Assembly: GCF_013141715.1 (NCBI RefSeq)
Contig: NZ_WHOA01000201.1
Location: 1-41,164 of the forward strand
DNA length: 41,164 nucleotides
DNA from: Paenibacillus phytorum
Lineage (GTDB): Bacteria; Bacillota; Bacilli; Paenibacillales; NBRC-103111
Direction: 5' to 3'
Below the pieces are notes generated by a model. It searched no databases. It was not told the DNA's origin and worked only from the letters and a program-made list of their open reading frames with translations. Shown one piece after another: positions 7,893-16,781 of the stretch (positions within the stretch are counted from its first letter, which is position 1; every line of letters starts with the position of its first letter). Position numbers and translations under genes: made by a program.

Positions 7893-9476
7893 TTATGGAG
7901 CGCTTGTTAAAAATTTAGCATTCGGGTTTTTCTCGATCGAAGACCGCAGCGCATACTCGCTCTCGAACAAGCCTACATAATTCCCTTTTTTATCTTTTAC
8001 CAGCTGTGAGTTAATGCGGAATTTACTTGGATCCAACTTCTCGTCTACAATCCAGCGCGCGAACTGATAGTTCTGGCGCTGTAATAAAATATCTACGCCA
8101 TACTCGGATTTCATCCGATGTTCAAGCACTTCGAATTGCAGTTGACCGACCACGCCAAGAATCATATCCTCGAAACCAATGGTAGTGAATACTTGAATCA
8201 TACCTTCTTCGGTCAATTGATCAATTCCTTTGAGGAACTGCTTTTGCTTCAAAGCATTCTTGATCGAAACTTTGCTGAACAGCTCCGGAGAGAAAGTAGG
8301 CAGCTCATCAAAAACGACCTCTTCCCCTTCACTTAGGGAATCGCCGATACGGAAAATACCGGGATCAAACAAGCCAATGATATCGCCTGGAAATGCCTCT
8401 TCAACGATGTCACGGTCTTGCGCCAAAAATTGCTGCGGCTGAGCTAACTTAATATCTTTGCCTAGTCGAACATGTTTCACGGACATTCCACGTTCAAACT
8501 TTCCAGATACGATACGCAGGAAAGCCACACGGTCGCGGTGAGCTGGATTCATGTTCGCTTGAATCTTAAATACGTAACCTGAGAATTTCTCTTTTGTAGG
8601 CTCTATGATGCCTGCTGTGCTGTTGCGCGGCTCAGGCGGTGGCGCAAGCTGTAGGAAGTTCTCTAGAAACGTCTGCACACCGAAGTTGTTCACGGCACTG
8701 CCGAAGAAAACAGGTGTAAGCTCGCCTTGCAGTACTTTCTCCATATCAAACGGATCACCGGCTACATCGAGCAGCTCGATATCCTGGCTTAATTGTTTGT
8801 GCAAGAATTCACCTGCAATTTGTTTCACTAATGGATCATCAACACCATCCACCTTGCGCACTTGAATCTCTTTGTGATCTTCACCTTGGTACAGCTCCAG
8901 TTGCGATTTCCCGCGATCGTAAACCCCACAGAACTGCTTACCCGAGCCAATCGGCCAGTTCATTGGATACGAACGAATGCCGAGTACTTCTTCTAATTCC
9001 TCTAAGAGTTCAAACGGGTCGCGGCCCTCGCGGTCCATTTTGTTAATAAACGTGAAGATCGGGATTCCGCGCATTCTACACACCTGGAATAGCTTCTTCG
9101 TCTGCATCTCGACCCCTTTGGCTACGTCGATCAGCATCACCGCGCTATCCGCAGCGGTAAGTGTTCGGTACGTATCCTCACTGAAGTCTTGGTGACCAGG
9201 TGTATCCAGAATGTTCACGCGATGCCCTTGATAGTCGAACTGCATAACGCTGGACGTTACCGATATTCCACGCTGCTTCTCAATTTCCATCCAGTCGGAT
9301 GTCGCGTGCTTGCTTGCCTTACGCCCTTTGACCGTTCCGGCTAGGCGAATCGCGCCTCCGAATAACAGCAGTTTCTCGGTTAATGTTGTTTTACCCGCAT
9401 CCGGGTGAGAAATAATCGCGAACGTACGTCGCTTAGCGACTTCCGTTGCGAGTTGTTTAGTGAGTTGCGTTGTCAT
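7893..9476 (-). CDS. prfC: Peptide chain release factor 3 (RF3)
   Basis: Translational GTPase of 527 aa, the normal RF3 length, which recycles RF1/RF2 from the ribosome after peptide release. G1 is SHPDAGKTT (about 23-31), the switch I region contains QRGISV (68-73), G3 is DTPGHQDF (91-98) and G4 is NKMD (145-148). The RF3-specific domains II and III follow, with FGSAVNNFGVQTFL and GVVGQLQFEVLEHR. RF3 is patchily distributed in Firmicutes, so its presence is informative but not strange. It lies 43 nt downstream of the metallophosphoesterase gene on the same strand, and they may share a transcript. Confidence 0.97.
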   Translation of the reverse strand: MTTQLTKQLATEVAKRRTFAIISHPDAGKTTLTEKLLLFGGAIRLAGTVKGRKASKHATSDWMEIEKQRGISVTSSVMQFDYQGHRVNILDTPGHQDFSEDTYRTLTAADSAVMLIDVAKGVEMQTKKLFQVCRMRGIPIFTFINKMDREGRDPFELLEELEEVLGIRSYPMNWPIGSGKQFCGVYDRGKSQLELYQGEDHKEIQVRKVDGVDDPLVKQIAGEFLHKQLSQDIELLDVAGDPFDMEKVLQGELTPVFFGSAVNNFGVQTFLENFLQLAPPPEPRNSTAGIIEPTKEKFSGYVFKIQANMNPAHRDRVAFLRIVSGKFERGMSVKHVRLGKDIKLAQPQQFLAQDRDIVEEAFPGDIIGLFDPGIFRIGDSLSEGEEVVFDELPTFSPELFSKVSIKNALKQKQFLKGIDQLTEEGMIQVFTTIGFEDMILGVVGQLQFEVLEHRMKSEYGVDILLQRQNYQFARWIVDEKLDPSKFRINSQLVKDKKGNYVGLFESEYALRSSIEKNPNAKFLTSAP

Positions 9477-9519
9477 CTGTTATATTCCCTTCTTGTTTTA
9501 CATATAAGCTTACTATGAA

Positions 9520-10590
9520 TCAGGCTTGAGCTTTCTGCAAATCAACACTCCAATTCGCTTCATCTAGGAAAGTTCGATTGCTAAACTCTCGACCGCGCAC
9601 GACGACCTTATCCGCAAATACTTGCACATATATGCCCTGTACTTTATTCTTGGCTTCTTGCTGGTAAGCGCGGTTAAGCGTTCTTCCAACCGAAGCATTG
9701 TGGAAATAGTGGAAAGACTCTTGCACATAATGCGGTGTCCCATTCTGGAAATCTTGATGGCGATGTCCGCAGAATACGAACACATTCTTATAAGGCTTTA
9801 ACGTCTCGCGGAACTTGATTGCGCGTATTAATTGATGTGATCCCCCATCTGTGCCACTGGGCGGCAGCGGTTGATGCGTCATCACAAACAGTGGTCTTCC
9901 TGGTTGATAGAGGCTTTTCACCCGTTCTTTGAACCATTCCAGCTGCTCATCGGAATACCAAGCTCCCTCACCGACCTCCGGCTTCTCTTGCACATAAGCT
10001 TCTTGTGAAAGCAGCAAGATGGAGTGACCCTTGGTCGTAAAATCATTGTAAAGTGTTTTGTAACCAAAAAACTTCTTGAACAACTCTCGGCTCATCGCGT
10101 CACTTTTGCCGTTGGGAACGGCTGCTTGATCCCAGATATTCGCTTTATTAATCCAAATCGAGTAATAATCGTGATTTCCCATGTTTGCATGAACAGGTGG
10201 TAGTTTATATTCACTTACAATGGTACGCAGCTCCTTATAATCTCGTTCCGTTCCTGTGTCCGTCAGATCGCCTGTTAGCATAATAGCATCAACAGGACCG
10301 TCGAAATGTGTAATATCATCAAGCGCTTGCCTTAATTTCTTACCCGTAAGTGCATCACCTATACTGATATGAAGGTCGCTTAATATAAAATAGGACATGA
10401 GGGGACCTGTGGGCAAGGGTTCTGCCGAAGATTGTGCCACGGATTGAGCAGGCTCTGGTTTCACAGATGATAGGGCAGGCTGAGCATCTGGAATAAACTT
10501 TTTCTTAACCATTTGACTGAAAATCGCACTTAATCCAACGAGCGCAGCCCCTATTGCCAGCAGCCATCTGATAAAAGCTCTTCGTGACAT
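9520..10590 (-). CDS. Tat-type exported metallophosphoesterase
   Basis: Calcineurin-like phosphoesterase of 356 aa. The N-terminus reads MSRRAFIRWLLAIGAALVGL, a twin-arginine motif (SRRAFIR) plus a hydrophobic segment, so export or membrane anchoring by Tat is likely. A Pro/Ala/Ser linker (35-62) follows. The metal-binding motifs are complete: SDLHI (Asp72, His74), GDLTD (Asp108), GNHD (139-141), THQP and GHRH near residue 270. The substrate is unknown; extracytoplasmic phosphodiester or nucleotide cleavage is plausible. Its ATG follows GAGGTG. A TATAAT lies about 45 nt upstream, directly after the zwf terminator, supporting its own promoter. Confidence 0.88.
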   Translation of the reverse strand: MSRRAFIRWLLAIGAALVGLSAIFSQMVKKKFIPDAQPALSSVKPEPAQSVAQSSAEPLPTGPLMSYFILSDLHISIGDALTGKKLRQALDDITHFDGPVDAIMLTGDLTDTGTERDYKELRTIVSEYKLPPVHANMGNHDYYSIWINKANIWDQAAVPNGKSDAMSRELFKKFFGYKTLYNDFTTKGHSILLLSQEAYVQEKPEVGEGAWYSDEQLEWFKERVKSLYQPGRPLFVMTHQPLPPSGTDGGSHQLIRAIKFRETLKPYKNVFVFCGHRHQDFQNGTPHYVQESFHYFHNASVGRTLNRAYQQEAKNKVQGIYVQVFADKVVVRGREFSNRTFLDEANWSVDLQKAQA

Positions 10591-10645
10591 ATATGCACCT
10601 CATGTAATGAATAATAAGATTTACTCCGTAATATTTATTATACCA

Positions 10646-10681
10646 CAAAAAAAATCCAACAGGCAGAGTCGCCAGTTGGAT
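10646..10681 (-). terminator. Rho-independent terminator of zwf
   Basis: ATCCAAC (minus strand, from 10681) pairs with GTTGGAT and is followed by a run of eight or more T in minus-strand RNA. Inner GGC/GCC pairs extend the stem. It separates zwf from the metallophosphoesterase gene. Confidence 0.85.
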
Positions 10682-10784
10682 GTTAAGCTTGTTACCTCAA
10701 GGATAAACGGCTTACGCCGTCCATAACGAGCGCGTTTGTCAAGGTTGATGCGAACAGATTATTCCCTTAGCTTATACTTATCAA

Positions 10785-12320
10785 TTATGTTAAAACCGTT
10801 GTTTTTTGAACGGCTTCCCAATCAACTTCACCTTCATTTTGACCGTTAATCGGCCACCACTTGAAGCCGTCATCGCTTAGGAGCTTCGTTGCCTCTTCAG
10901 GCCCCCAAGATCCGGCTGGATAGTGTTTCAGATCCTCCGTCTTCTCACTCCATGCTGCTGCAATACGATCCACATAGGACCAAGCAAGCGCCACTTCATC
11001 CCAACGGGTAAAGTACGTGGAATCTCCACGCGTTGCATCATACAGCAAGCGTTCGTAAGCTTCCGGCGTATTGATACCGATCTGGCAGCTTTGGCAGAAG
11101 TCCATCGCTACTGGCACGATGACACCTTCTGAGCCCGGCTGCTTCGCATTCATTTTCAGATAGATGCCTTCCATCGGGTTCACACGGAATACAAGTAAAT
11201 TTGGCTCCAATTCATGCTTTTTGGCCAAATACACATTATTCGGAATATTCTTGAATTCAACAACGACCTCCGTCGTTTTGACTGGCAGCCTTTTACCCGT
11301 ACGAATGTAGAAAGGTACACCTGCCCAGCGGAAATTATCCACGTGAACTCTGGCTGCGAAATAAGTCTCTGTTGTTGATTGCGGATTCACCGAATCTTCT
11401 TCGCGGTAAGCAGGCAATGCTTTGCCTTTGGACGAGCCACTCGCATATTGACCACGAACCACATTCGCACGAACATCGTCACCGGATTCGAATAAGCGGA
11501 GGGAACGCAGGACCTTCACCTTCTCATCACGGATATCTTCCGGATGCAGACGGCTTGGCGGTTCCATTGCCATCATCATCAACATTTGCAGCATATGATT
11601 CTGACCCATGTCGCGCAGGGCGCCAGAGTGATCATAATAACCGCCGCGTTCTTCAACGCCGACAGTTTCACTTAACGTAATTTGAATGTTAGCTATGTAT
11701 TTGTTATTCCAAAGTGGTTCAAAGAAGGCATTCGCGAAACGAACAAACTCAATATTTTGCACCATTTCTTTACCTAAGTAGTGATCAATCCGGTAAATAT
11801 CTTGCTCTTCAAATACTTGGCGTAGTTGTCCATTCAAGCGCTCAGCTGAAGGCAGGTCGTAACCGAACGGCTTCTCAATAACAAGACGGTGCCAGCCTTT
11901 GGTTTTGAGCAATCCGCCTTCACTTAAGTTGTACGATACGTTACCGAAAAGCTCAGGAGCCAGAGCCAAGTAGAACAAGCGGTTTCCACCGGTTTGATAT
12001 TTCTCATCCAGTCTGGCTGTCAGTACATTAAGTTCATGGAAACCAGCGACATTATTGATATCCAGTGACATGTATTCAAAACGCTGTGAGAATCGATCCC
12101 ATTCCGCCTCATCCGTCACTTTATAACGGGCAAAATCCTCAATCGAATGCTTTACATCATCACGAAACTGTTCATTCGTGCGAGGTCTTCTAGCCAAACC
12201 AACTACCGCAAAATTTTCCCCTAACTTTCCTTCACGATATAGGCTATAAAAAGCAGGAAACAGCTTTCTTTTCGCCAAATCGCCCGTTGCTCCGAAAATA
12301 TAAAACACAGCTCCACTCAT
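10785..12320 (-). CDS. zwf: Glucose-6-phosphate 1-dehydrogenase
   Basis: First enzyme of the oxidative pentose phosphate pathway, making 6-phosphogluconolactone and NADPH; 511 aa, full family length. The nucleotide-binding loop GATGDLAKRK is at 10-19, EKPFG at 149-153, and the substrate and catalytic signature RIDHYLGKE at 177-185. The C-terminal segment YERLLYDATRGD is also typical. No gnd or pgl gene is adjacent, and the gene has its own promoter candidate and terminator. It is divergent from the small Sm-like gene at 12512. Confidence 0.98.
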   Translation of the reverse strand: MSGAVFYIFGATGDLAKRKLFPAFYSLYREGKLGENFAVVGLARRPRTNEQFRDDVKHSIEDFARYKVTDEAEWDRFSQRFEYMSLDINNVAGFHELNVLTARLDEKYQTGGNRLFYLALAPELFGNVSYNLSEGGLLKTKGWHRLVIEKPFGYDLPSAERLNGQLRQVFEEQDIYRIDHYLGKEMVQNIEFVRFANAFFEPLWNNKYIANIQITLSETVGVEERGGYYDHSGALRDMGQNHMLQMLMMMAMEPPSRLHPEDIRDEKVKVLRSLRLFESGDDVRANVVRGQYASGSSKGKALPAYREEDSVNPQSTTETYFAARVHVDNFRWAGVPFYIRTGKRLPVKTTEVVVEFKNIPNNVYLAKKHELEPNLLVFRVNPMEGIYLKMNAKQPGSEGVIVPVAMDFCQSCQIGINTPEAYERLLYDATRGDSTYFTRWDEVALAWSYVDRIAAAWSEKTEDLKHYPAGSWGPEEATKLLSDDGFKWWPINGQNEGEVDWEAVQKTTVLT

Positions 12321-12362
12321 CTATGCATCATTCTTTCTCTATTAGGATTAGTTAATATGCTT

Positions 12363-12391
12363 AGCATACCTAAAATAGTCAAGCTATTCAA
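12363..12391 (-). promoter_or_regulatory. Candidate sigma-A promoter of zwf
   Basis: On the minus strand TTGAAT (12391-12386), 17 nt, then TATGCT (12368-12363). An overlapping TTGACT-N17-CATATT is also possible. It lies 43 nt upstream of the zwf ATG. Confidence 0.45.
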
Positions 12392-12418
12392 CTTTTCTGA
12401 GAACTTTCTGCCATAACT

Positions 12419-12448
12419 TTTTCTTATGAGAAAATAGACATTCGTCTA
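12419..12448. repeat. Two adjacent short inverted repeats between divergent genes
   Basis: TTTTCT-TATG-AGAAAA (12419-12434) is followed at once by TAGAC-ATTC-GTCTA (12435-12448). Both have 4-nt centres. They lie between zwf and the 12512 gene, upstream of both promoters, and may be regulator sites. Confidence 0.4.
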
Positions 12449-12511
12449 TACCGAACCGCCCGGCTATGAATAGGCTGAAAGTACACAATAACACGGAGGT
12501 GCTAAGATACG

Positions 12512-12889
12512 ATGCAGCCTATTTACCCAATTACTGATAAAACCTGTCGAAGCCTATACGGAAAGCCCGTTCTTATTTTTTTAAACGATGGCTCCCAAAT
12601 CTATGGCATATTAAGTCGTATTGAAAAAAACAAGCTGTTCCTGAACGATGATGTCACTACGAAGCTAAATTCAGCTACGAAGAAAACCAAAAAAACCATT
12701 TCCAAATCAAAAGTTAAAACGAAGACGAAGCAAGCAAAGCCACTAGATCAAACCTCATTCTCGGGCACAGTAGATGAGGGGCAGTCTTCCTTTGGCCTTC
12801 CTTTCATGAGTTTCGGTGGCATGGCCCCTGGCTATCAAGGCGCGATCGATATTCAACTGGAAAACATTGCAGCAATGTTCAGTGAATGA
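12512..12889 (+). CDS. Hypothetical protein with Sm/Hfq-like N-terminal segment
   Basis: 125-aa protein that I do not recognise by name. Residues 17-47 (GKPVLIFLNDGSQIYGILS and what follows) have the strand-turn-strand rhythm of an Sm/Hfq-like fold: a D-G turn, then G-x-L. The middle (about 55-80) is a Lys/Thr-rich, disordered, strongly basic stretch, and the end is Gly/Phe/Met-rich (LPFMSFGGMAPGYQGA) before a short IDIQLENIAAMF segment. A basic linker on an Sm-like core might suggest nucleic acid binding; this is inference only. The start is firm (GGAGGTG 10 nt upstream). It is followed by a bidirectional terminator. Confidence 0.75.
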   Translation: MQPIYPITDKTCRSLYGKPVLIFLNDGSQIYGILSRIEKNKLFLNDDVTTKLNSATKKTKKTISKSKVKTKTKQAKPLDQTSFSGTVDEGQSSFGLPFMSFGGMAPGYQGAIDIQLENIAAMFSE

Positions 12890-12891
12890 TG

Positions 12892-12927
12892 AAGGGGCTG
12901 TAGATGAAACCATCATCTGCAGCCCTT
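12892..12927. terminator. Bidirectional terminator
   Basis: GGGCTGTAGATGA pairs with TCATCTGCAGCCC (13 pairs including one G-U), with AAGG/CCTT flanks and loop AACCA. It is shared by the convergent genes ending at 12889 and 12932. Confidence 0.8.
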
Positions 12928-12931
12928 TGTC

Positions 12932-13378
12932 TTATCTTCTCAATTTCTTACTCATTTTATAGCAGCTAAGCTCAGGAATAAACGAATGGATTTCATAACC
13001 TTTGCCTAAGTAAAATCGAATCGCTTTAGGGTTACTTTCATCAACAAAAAGTTCAGCCGTCAAACAGCGCTCACTTTTCCCGTACTCTTCGGCGACCTTC
13101 ATAAGTTCATGCCCCCAACCTCTCCCTTGCTCACGAGAATCGATGGCTAACATATCAATGAACAGCACACGCGATTTGCGAATCATCGTGATGAATCCGA
13201 ACGGCTGTTTAAGCCCTTTGGCAGTAACAAACGTTTTATTCTGATTCAGTCTCTTCCGTATTTCTGAAAATGTTACAGAACTACCTGTGTCATACAATCT
13301 AGAAAAGGGTACTAACTGTTCAACGACTAATCGATGAATAGCTCGATCGTCAATGGAAGCCAATCGTTTGCGTATCAC
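12932..13378 (-). CDS. GNAT family N-acetyltransferase
   Basis: Single-domain acetyltransferase of about 148 aa. The acetyl-CoA binding region reads LFIDMLAIDSREQGRGWGHELM (Q/R-x-x-G-x-G/A form), followed by the helix-strand AELFVDESNPKAIRFYLGKGYE, typical of motif B. The substrate is unknown. The open frame reaches a TTG at 13396, but GGAGGCGG lies inside that extension and points to the GTG at 13378. The first six residues of the longer version are therefore ribosome binding site, not protein. It is monocistronic and convergent with the 12512 gene. Confidence 0.85.
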   Translation of the reverse strand: MIRKRLASIDDRAIHRLVVEQLVPFSRLYDTGSSVTFSEIRKRLNQNKTFVTAKGLKQPFGFITMIRKSRVLFIDMLAIDSREQGRGWGHELMKVAEEYGKSERCLTAELFVDESNPKAIRFYLGKGYEIHSFIPELSCYKMSKKLRR

Positions 13379-13488
13379 TTGGCACCGCCTCCACAAGAAG
13401 CAATAATGCTATCTTATGTTGGCAAGGCAGCAAATGACTCAGCTAGATTAGGTAGCTTTTTTTACTGTTTTAACAAAGCAAGTACCAA

Positions 13489-13517
13489 TTTACCCCAGTC
13501 CCTACGAATGCTATACT
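13489..13517 (+). promoter_or_regulatory. Candidate sigma-A promoter of the FliD-C-like gene
   Basis: TTTACC (13489-13494), 17-nt spacer, TATACT (13512-13517), then GAGGTGAT and the ATG at 13547. Confidence 0.5.
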
Positions 13518-13546
13518 ATAATTAAGCGAAAATGAGGTGATCTCCC

Positions 13547-14266
13547 ATGATTTATGCGTATCCCCCAATCATGGCTTTGAACAGCTATCAAACCCATAAA
13601 GACTACTACCGGGTAAGCGCGGTAAGCGGTATTGCTGGCGGTAAATCAAATACCATTCGACGTCCTCTTGACATGCCTTTTGAAGAATTAGCCTACAAAC
13701 AACACGCTCAGTCTGCCGCGAAAGGCGTAGCCGAATTTGTTCAATCTGCACAGAACGTTAAACAATCGGCACAATCCTTGGTAGAATCTCGACTTCCTGC
13801 AATTGCCTACAAGGCAACACCTCTTTCGTCAGAAGCCGATAACGAATCCATCATTGAACCTATACGTCAATTCGTACATACATATAATGAATTTCAAGAC
13901 AGTTTGCGGGATTCTCCTGAGTATTTGAATCGCTCACTTCTCATCGGACTAGAGCAAGCCGCTAAGCCCTATTCTCTGAAAGAGATTGGGATTACAAAGC
14001 TGGATAACGGAAGCTTGGAACTCCAAGAAGACGAACTTCAAGATCAGATTAAGAACCATTTTAGCTCTACGATAAAAAGTCTTGGCAGCATTACAAACTT
14101 CGCCGCCACACTCTCGAATTCAATAGGACAATTGCAGCAATTGCCTTCGGAGTCGCTGTTCCAAATGTCTCGTTCACAGCTTAAGCCTTACGGCCAATAT
14201 CGATCCCAGCTCCAAGCATATCTCCCTGTTCCGATGAGTGGACTGCTGCTTGATGTTCAGATGTGA
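13547..14266 (+). CDS. Hypothetical protein with FliD C-terminal-like segment
   Basis: 239-aa soluble protein, no signal peptide or membrane span. Residues about 105-200 recall the C-terminal core of flagellar hook-associated protein 2 (FliD): a helix with VHTYNEFQDSLRDS, then LKEIGITKLDNGSLELQEDELQ, matching the FliD pattern of IGI, short turn, G-x-L, acidic residue, helix. Flanking segments are Gln/Ser-rich helices (KQSAQSLVESRL; NSIGQLQQLP). It is far shorter than FliD (450 aa or more), and no other flagellar gene is in the window. It could be a FliD-derived chaperone-like or surface protein; the resemblance is by eye. The promoter and ribosome binding site are good. Confidence 0.7.
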   Translation: MIYAYPPIMALNSYQTHKDYYRVSAVSGIAGGKSNTIRRPLDMPFEELAYKQHAQSAAKGVAEFVQSAQNVKQSAQSLVESRLPAIAYKATPLSSEADNESIIEPIRQFVHTYNEFQDSLRDSPEYLNRSLLIGLEQAAKPYSLKEIGITKLDNGSLELQEDELQDQIKNHFSSTIKSLGSITNFAATLSNSIGQLQQLPSESLFQMSRSQLKPYGQYRSQLQAYLPVPMSGLLLDVQM

Positions 14267-14337
14267 TTGATAATTCAAAATTGTATAATCGACTTCTCAG
14301 CCTGCCTACTCCTGTTTCTCCACATTAAACAAAAAAA

Positions 14338-14384
14338 CGACCCTCGAATGAGCTCATGCACCTGCATGCTCACCCAGAGGGTCG
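14338..14384. terminator. Rho-independent terminator of signal peptidase gene (possibly bidirectional)
   Basis: CGACCCTC (14338-14345) pairs with GAGGGTCG (14377-14384). An inner TGAGCTCATGCA/TGCATGCTCA section extends the hairpin. Minus-strand RNA ends in seven T. The plus-strand T-tract (CTTTCTTT) is weaker. Confidence 0.85.
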
Positions 14385-14390
14385 CTTTCT

Positions 14391-14939
14391 TTAGAATAGT
14401 TTCTTACCTAATACATGATCAAGAGGGATGTATCCGATCACTCTGCTATCCATACTATTATTCCGGTTATCTCCCATCACGAAAATATGATCGGCAGGCA
14501 CCGTCCATTTCTTGTTTCCGTTGGCTCTCATTGCTTCGTTAATGTAAGGCTCGTCAAGAAGCACGCCGTTACGGTACATCTTGTCGTCCTTGAGCTCCAA
14601 TTGATCTCCCGGCTTACCAATTACCCGTTTGATCCAGACATGTTTATCATCGCCACTCGTAAATAAACTGAGCAGAGGGCTGTCTAACAGGTCATTCTTG
14701 AATGTTCTCTTAAGGTCGACTCTGGAGTCGATAATGACAATATCCTCATATTTCGGTTCATAATTAAACGTATGAGAAAGCTTTGATACATACACGCGTT
14801 GACTGTCATGCAGCGTCGGATCCATGGAATGTCCCATAACTTTCGTTGATTGGAACACGAAAACACCAAGAAATACGACTAAAATAAACGAAATGGCAAT
14901 GGAGCCAAACCAACTCCAAATTTGCTTTAATAGATTCAT
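14391..14939 (-). CDS. lepB: Type I signal peptidase
   Basis: Membrane serine protease that removes signal peptides; 182 aa, the Gram-positive SipS type. One N-terminal membrane segment (about 12-31), catalytic Ser38 in GHSMDPTL and Lys104 in WIKRVIGKPGD, then VPADHIFVMGDNRNNSMDSR with the conserved GDN-x5-DSR motif. The protein ends soon after VLGKKLF. It follows liaR by 26 nt on the same strand and is most likely the last gene of the lia transcript. That would link protein export capacity to envelope stress; this is an inference from position. Confidence 0.95.
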   Translation of the reverse strand: MNLLKQIWSWFGSIAISFILVVFLGVFVFQSTKVMGHSMDPTLHDSQRVYVSKLSHTFNYEPKYEDIVIIDSRVDLKRTFKNDLLDSPLLSLFTSGDDKHVWIKRVIGKPGDQLELKDDKMYRNGVLLDEPYINEAMRANGNKKWTVPADHIFVMGDNRNNSMDSRVIGYIPLDHVLGKKLF

Positions 14940-14965
14940 TCGTATCGCTCCCTTGTGACTAAATG

Positions 14966-15613
14966 CTATTCAGCCAGACCATGTTTAAAAGCATATATGG
15001 CGGCTTGTGTTCGATCTTCCACACCAAGCTTGGCCAGAACATTGGTGACGTGAAACTTTACCGTCTTCACACCGATAAACAAATCATCCGCTAGCTCTTG
15101 ATTGGATTTACCTTTAGCAATCAAGCGTAGCACTTCCATTTCACGATCGGTTAACTCTTCATGCGGCTCTGCAGCCGGCTTAGGCTGACGAAAGCGATTC
15201 ATAATCTTGGAGGCGACCTGAGACTCCAGAATGGACTGCCCTTTAGCCGCCGCTCTTATCGCTTGAGCGATCTCGGAGGCGCGGGACGTTTTGAGCAAAT
15301 AGCTGAAAGCCCCAGCTTCAATCACTGGATACATTTTCTCATCATCTAAGAAGCTCGTCAACACAATGACTTTGCAATCCGGGTAAAGTTGCAGCAGCTT
15401 CCTTGTCGTTTCGATACCGTCCATGCCTTCCATGACCAAATCCATGAGTACGACATCCGGTCGATATTCCTGGGCAAGCCGAATGCCATCATGACCATTG
15501 CTGGCTTCCCCGACCACTTCAATACCATCCTCTGTCCCTAGTACGGCTGCGAGTCCGATTCTGACCATTTCGTGGTCATCGACAAGCAAAACCTTAATCA
15601 ACGCATCGTCCAT
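14966..15613 (-). CDS. liaR: NarL-family response regulator, LiaR-like
   Basis: 215-aa regulator. The receiver domain has phospho-acceptor Asp58 (VVLMDLVM), acidic DD at 12-13 and conserved Thr in VIVLTSFL. The output is a LuxR/NarL helix-turn-helix: ELTDREMEVLRLIAKGKSNQELADDLFIG, then VKFHVTNVLAKLGVEDR. Sequence type and the neighbouring liaF/liaS genes fit LiaR/VraR, which activate cell-envelope stress genes under lipid II-targeting antibiotics. It starts 54 nt after liaS, with GAGGAG as ribosome binding site. Confidence 0.92.
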   Translation of the reverse strand: MDDALIKVLLVDDHEMVRIGLAAVLGTEDGIEVVGEASNGHDGIRLAQEYRPDVVLMDLVMEGMDGIETTRKLLQLYPDCKVIVLTSFLDDEKMYPVIEAGAFSYLLKTSRASEIAQAIRAAAKGQSILESQVASKIMNRFRQPKPAAEPHEELTDREMEVLRLIAKGKSNQELADDLFIGVKTVKFHVTNVLAKLGVEDRTQAAIYAFKHGLAE

Positions 15614-15667
15614 TTGCTACTCCTCTCGTTAGAAAACTATTTTTGCCCTGCTATCTATTGTTAAAGG

Positions 15668-16777
15668 TTAATTTTCCACAACATATTCCGTAGTAGCGAG
15701 TATAGGCACACGAATCTCAATACGCGTACCTCGATCAGGCGCCGTAATGATATCCACAGAGCCGCCGATTTCATTAACCCGCTCCTTCATGGACACTATA
15801 CCATACGATGTAAGCTTCTTAGCATCTAATTCAAAACCGACCCCGTCATCGCGTATCGCAAGACGAACACCGTCAGGACGATGCAGCAGCTTCACTTCCA
15901 GCTTGTTTGCCTTAGAATGACGTAGAGCATTGGAAAGCGCTTCTTGTACAATACGGAACAAATGGTCCTCAATCCCCTTATTCAAGCGGATATCCTCGTC
16001 CATATCCCAAGTAATCGCCATGGGCACTTTAGCCGCAAGCTCCTTCAGAAGCTCGACAAGTCCTTCGGACAGTCGTTTCCCTTCCAGATGGATAGGTCTT
16101 AAATGCAGAAGCAAGGCTCTCATTTCCGATTGGGCGACAGAAGCCATCTCCTCGATAAGATGAATTTGCCTTTTTGCCTTCTCGAAGTCTTTATCCAAGG
16201 TCCGCCCTACTGCGGTTGCCGTCATTGATATCGCGAATAGTTGCTGGCTCACCGCATCATGAAGCTCCCGCGCCAATCGCTGTCTTTCTTCAATCACGGC
16301 AGATAGCTTTGCTTTCTCCGCAAGCTCCGCATTATCATTCGATAAGCGCTGTAGGGAAGTAACCTGCTCTTCCCACCGCTTCATAATACGGCCTAACTGA
16401 TCACCCAGGCGTCCGATTTCATCTTCACCGTGTTGGAAGCCGCCGCGGGCAAACGTCCCTTTTTCGAGCAAAATCATCGTTTCCATCATCGGCTCAAGCC
16501 TCCGAGTAATTCGGTTGCTATTCCAGAAGCCATACACAGCGCCAATGCCGCCTATAACCAAAATCGCCATAAATGTAAATTTAACGCCCTCTTGCCAGCT
16601 CGTAAATGGCACAATCAGATTGCGTGAATTCAAAAAATAAATGATCGCGCCAAACACAACGAAACTAAAGATGATCGATTCACTCATGCTGCGCCATATC
16701 ATATTCGTTAATCGTCGTTTATAGCCGTCCAATTGGTGATGAACCTCCTCGAGATCTTTACGCGTGCCCAAGCACAC
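15668..16777 (-). CDS. liaS: Sensor histidine kinase, LiaS-like
   Basis: Membrane kinase of about 369 aa with two close transmembrane segments (about 33-50 and 66-85) and hardly any extracellular sensor, the 'intramembrane-sensing' layout of LiaS/VraS. A HAMP-like linker and coiled coil follow. The HisKA_3 dimerisation domain has RQRLARELHDAVSQQLFA with His173. The ATPase domain has RIVQEALSNALRHSKA (N box) and RDDGVGF (G1). The frame starts at GTG (16777), 4 nt after the liaF stop. A TTG 42 nt further in, behind GAGGAGG, is an alternative start, so the N-terminus is uncertain. LiaF is expected to hold this kinase inactive. Confidence 0.92.
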   Translation of the reverse strand: MCLGTRKDLEEVHHQLDGYKRRLTNMIWRSMSESIIFSFVVFGAIIYFLNSRNLIVPFTSWQEGVKFTFMAILVIGGIGAVYGFWNSNRITRRLEPMMETMILLEKGTFARGGFQHGEDEIGRLGDQLGRIMKRWEEQVTSLQRLSNDNAELAEKAKLSAVIEERQRLARELHDAVSQQLFAISMTATAVGRTLDKDFEKAKRQIHLIEEMASVAQSEMRALLLHLRPIHLEGKRLSEGLVELLKELAAKVPMAITWDMDEDIRLNKGIEDHLFRIVQEALSNALRHSKANKLEVKLLHRPDGVRLAIRDDGVGFELDAKKLTSYGIVSMKERVNEIGGSVDIITAPDRGTRIEIRVPILATTEYVVEN

Positions 16778-16781
16778 ATTC

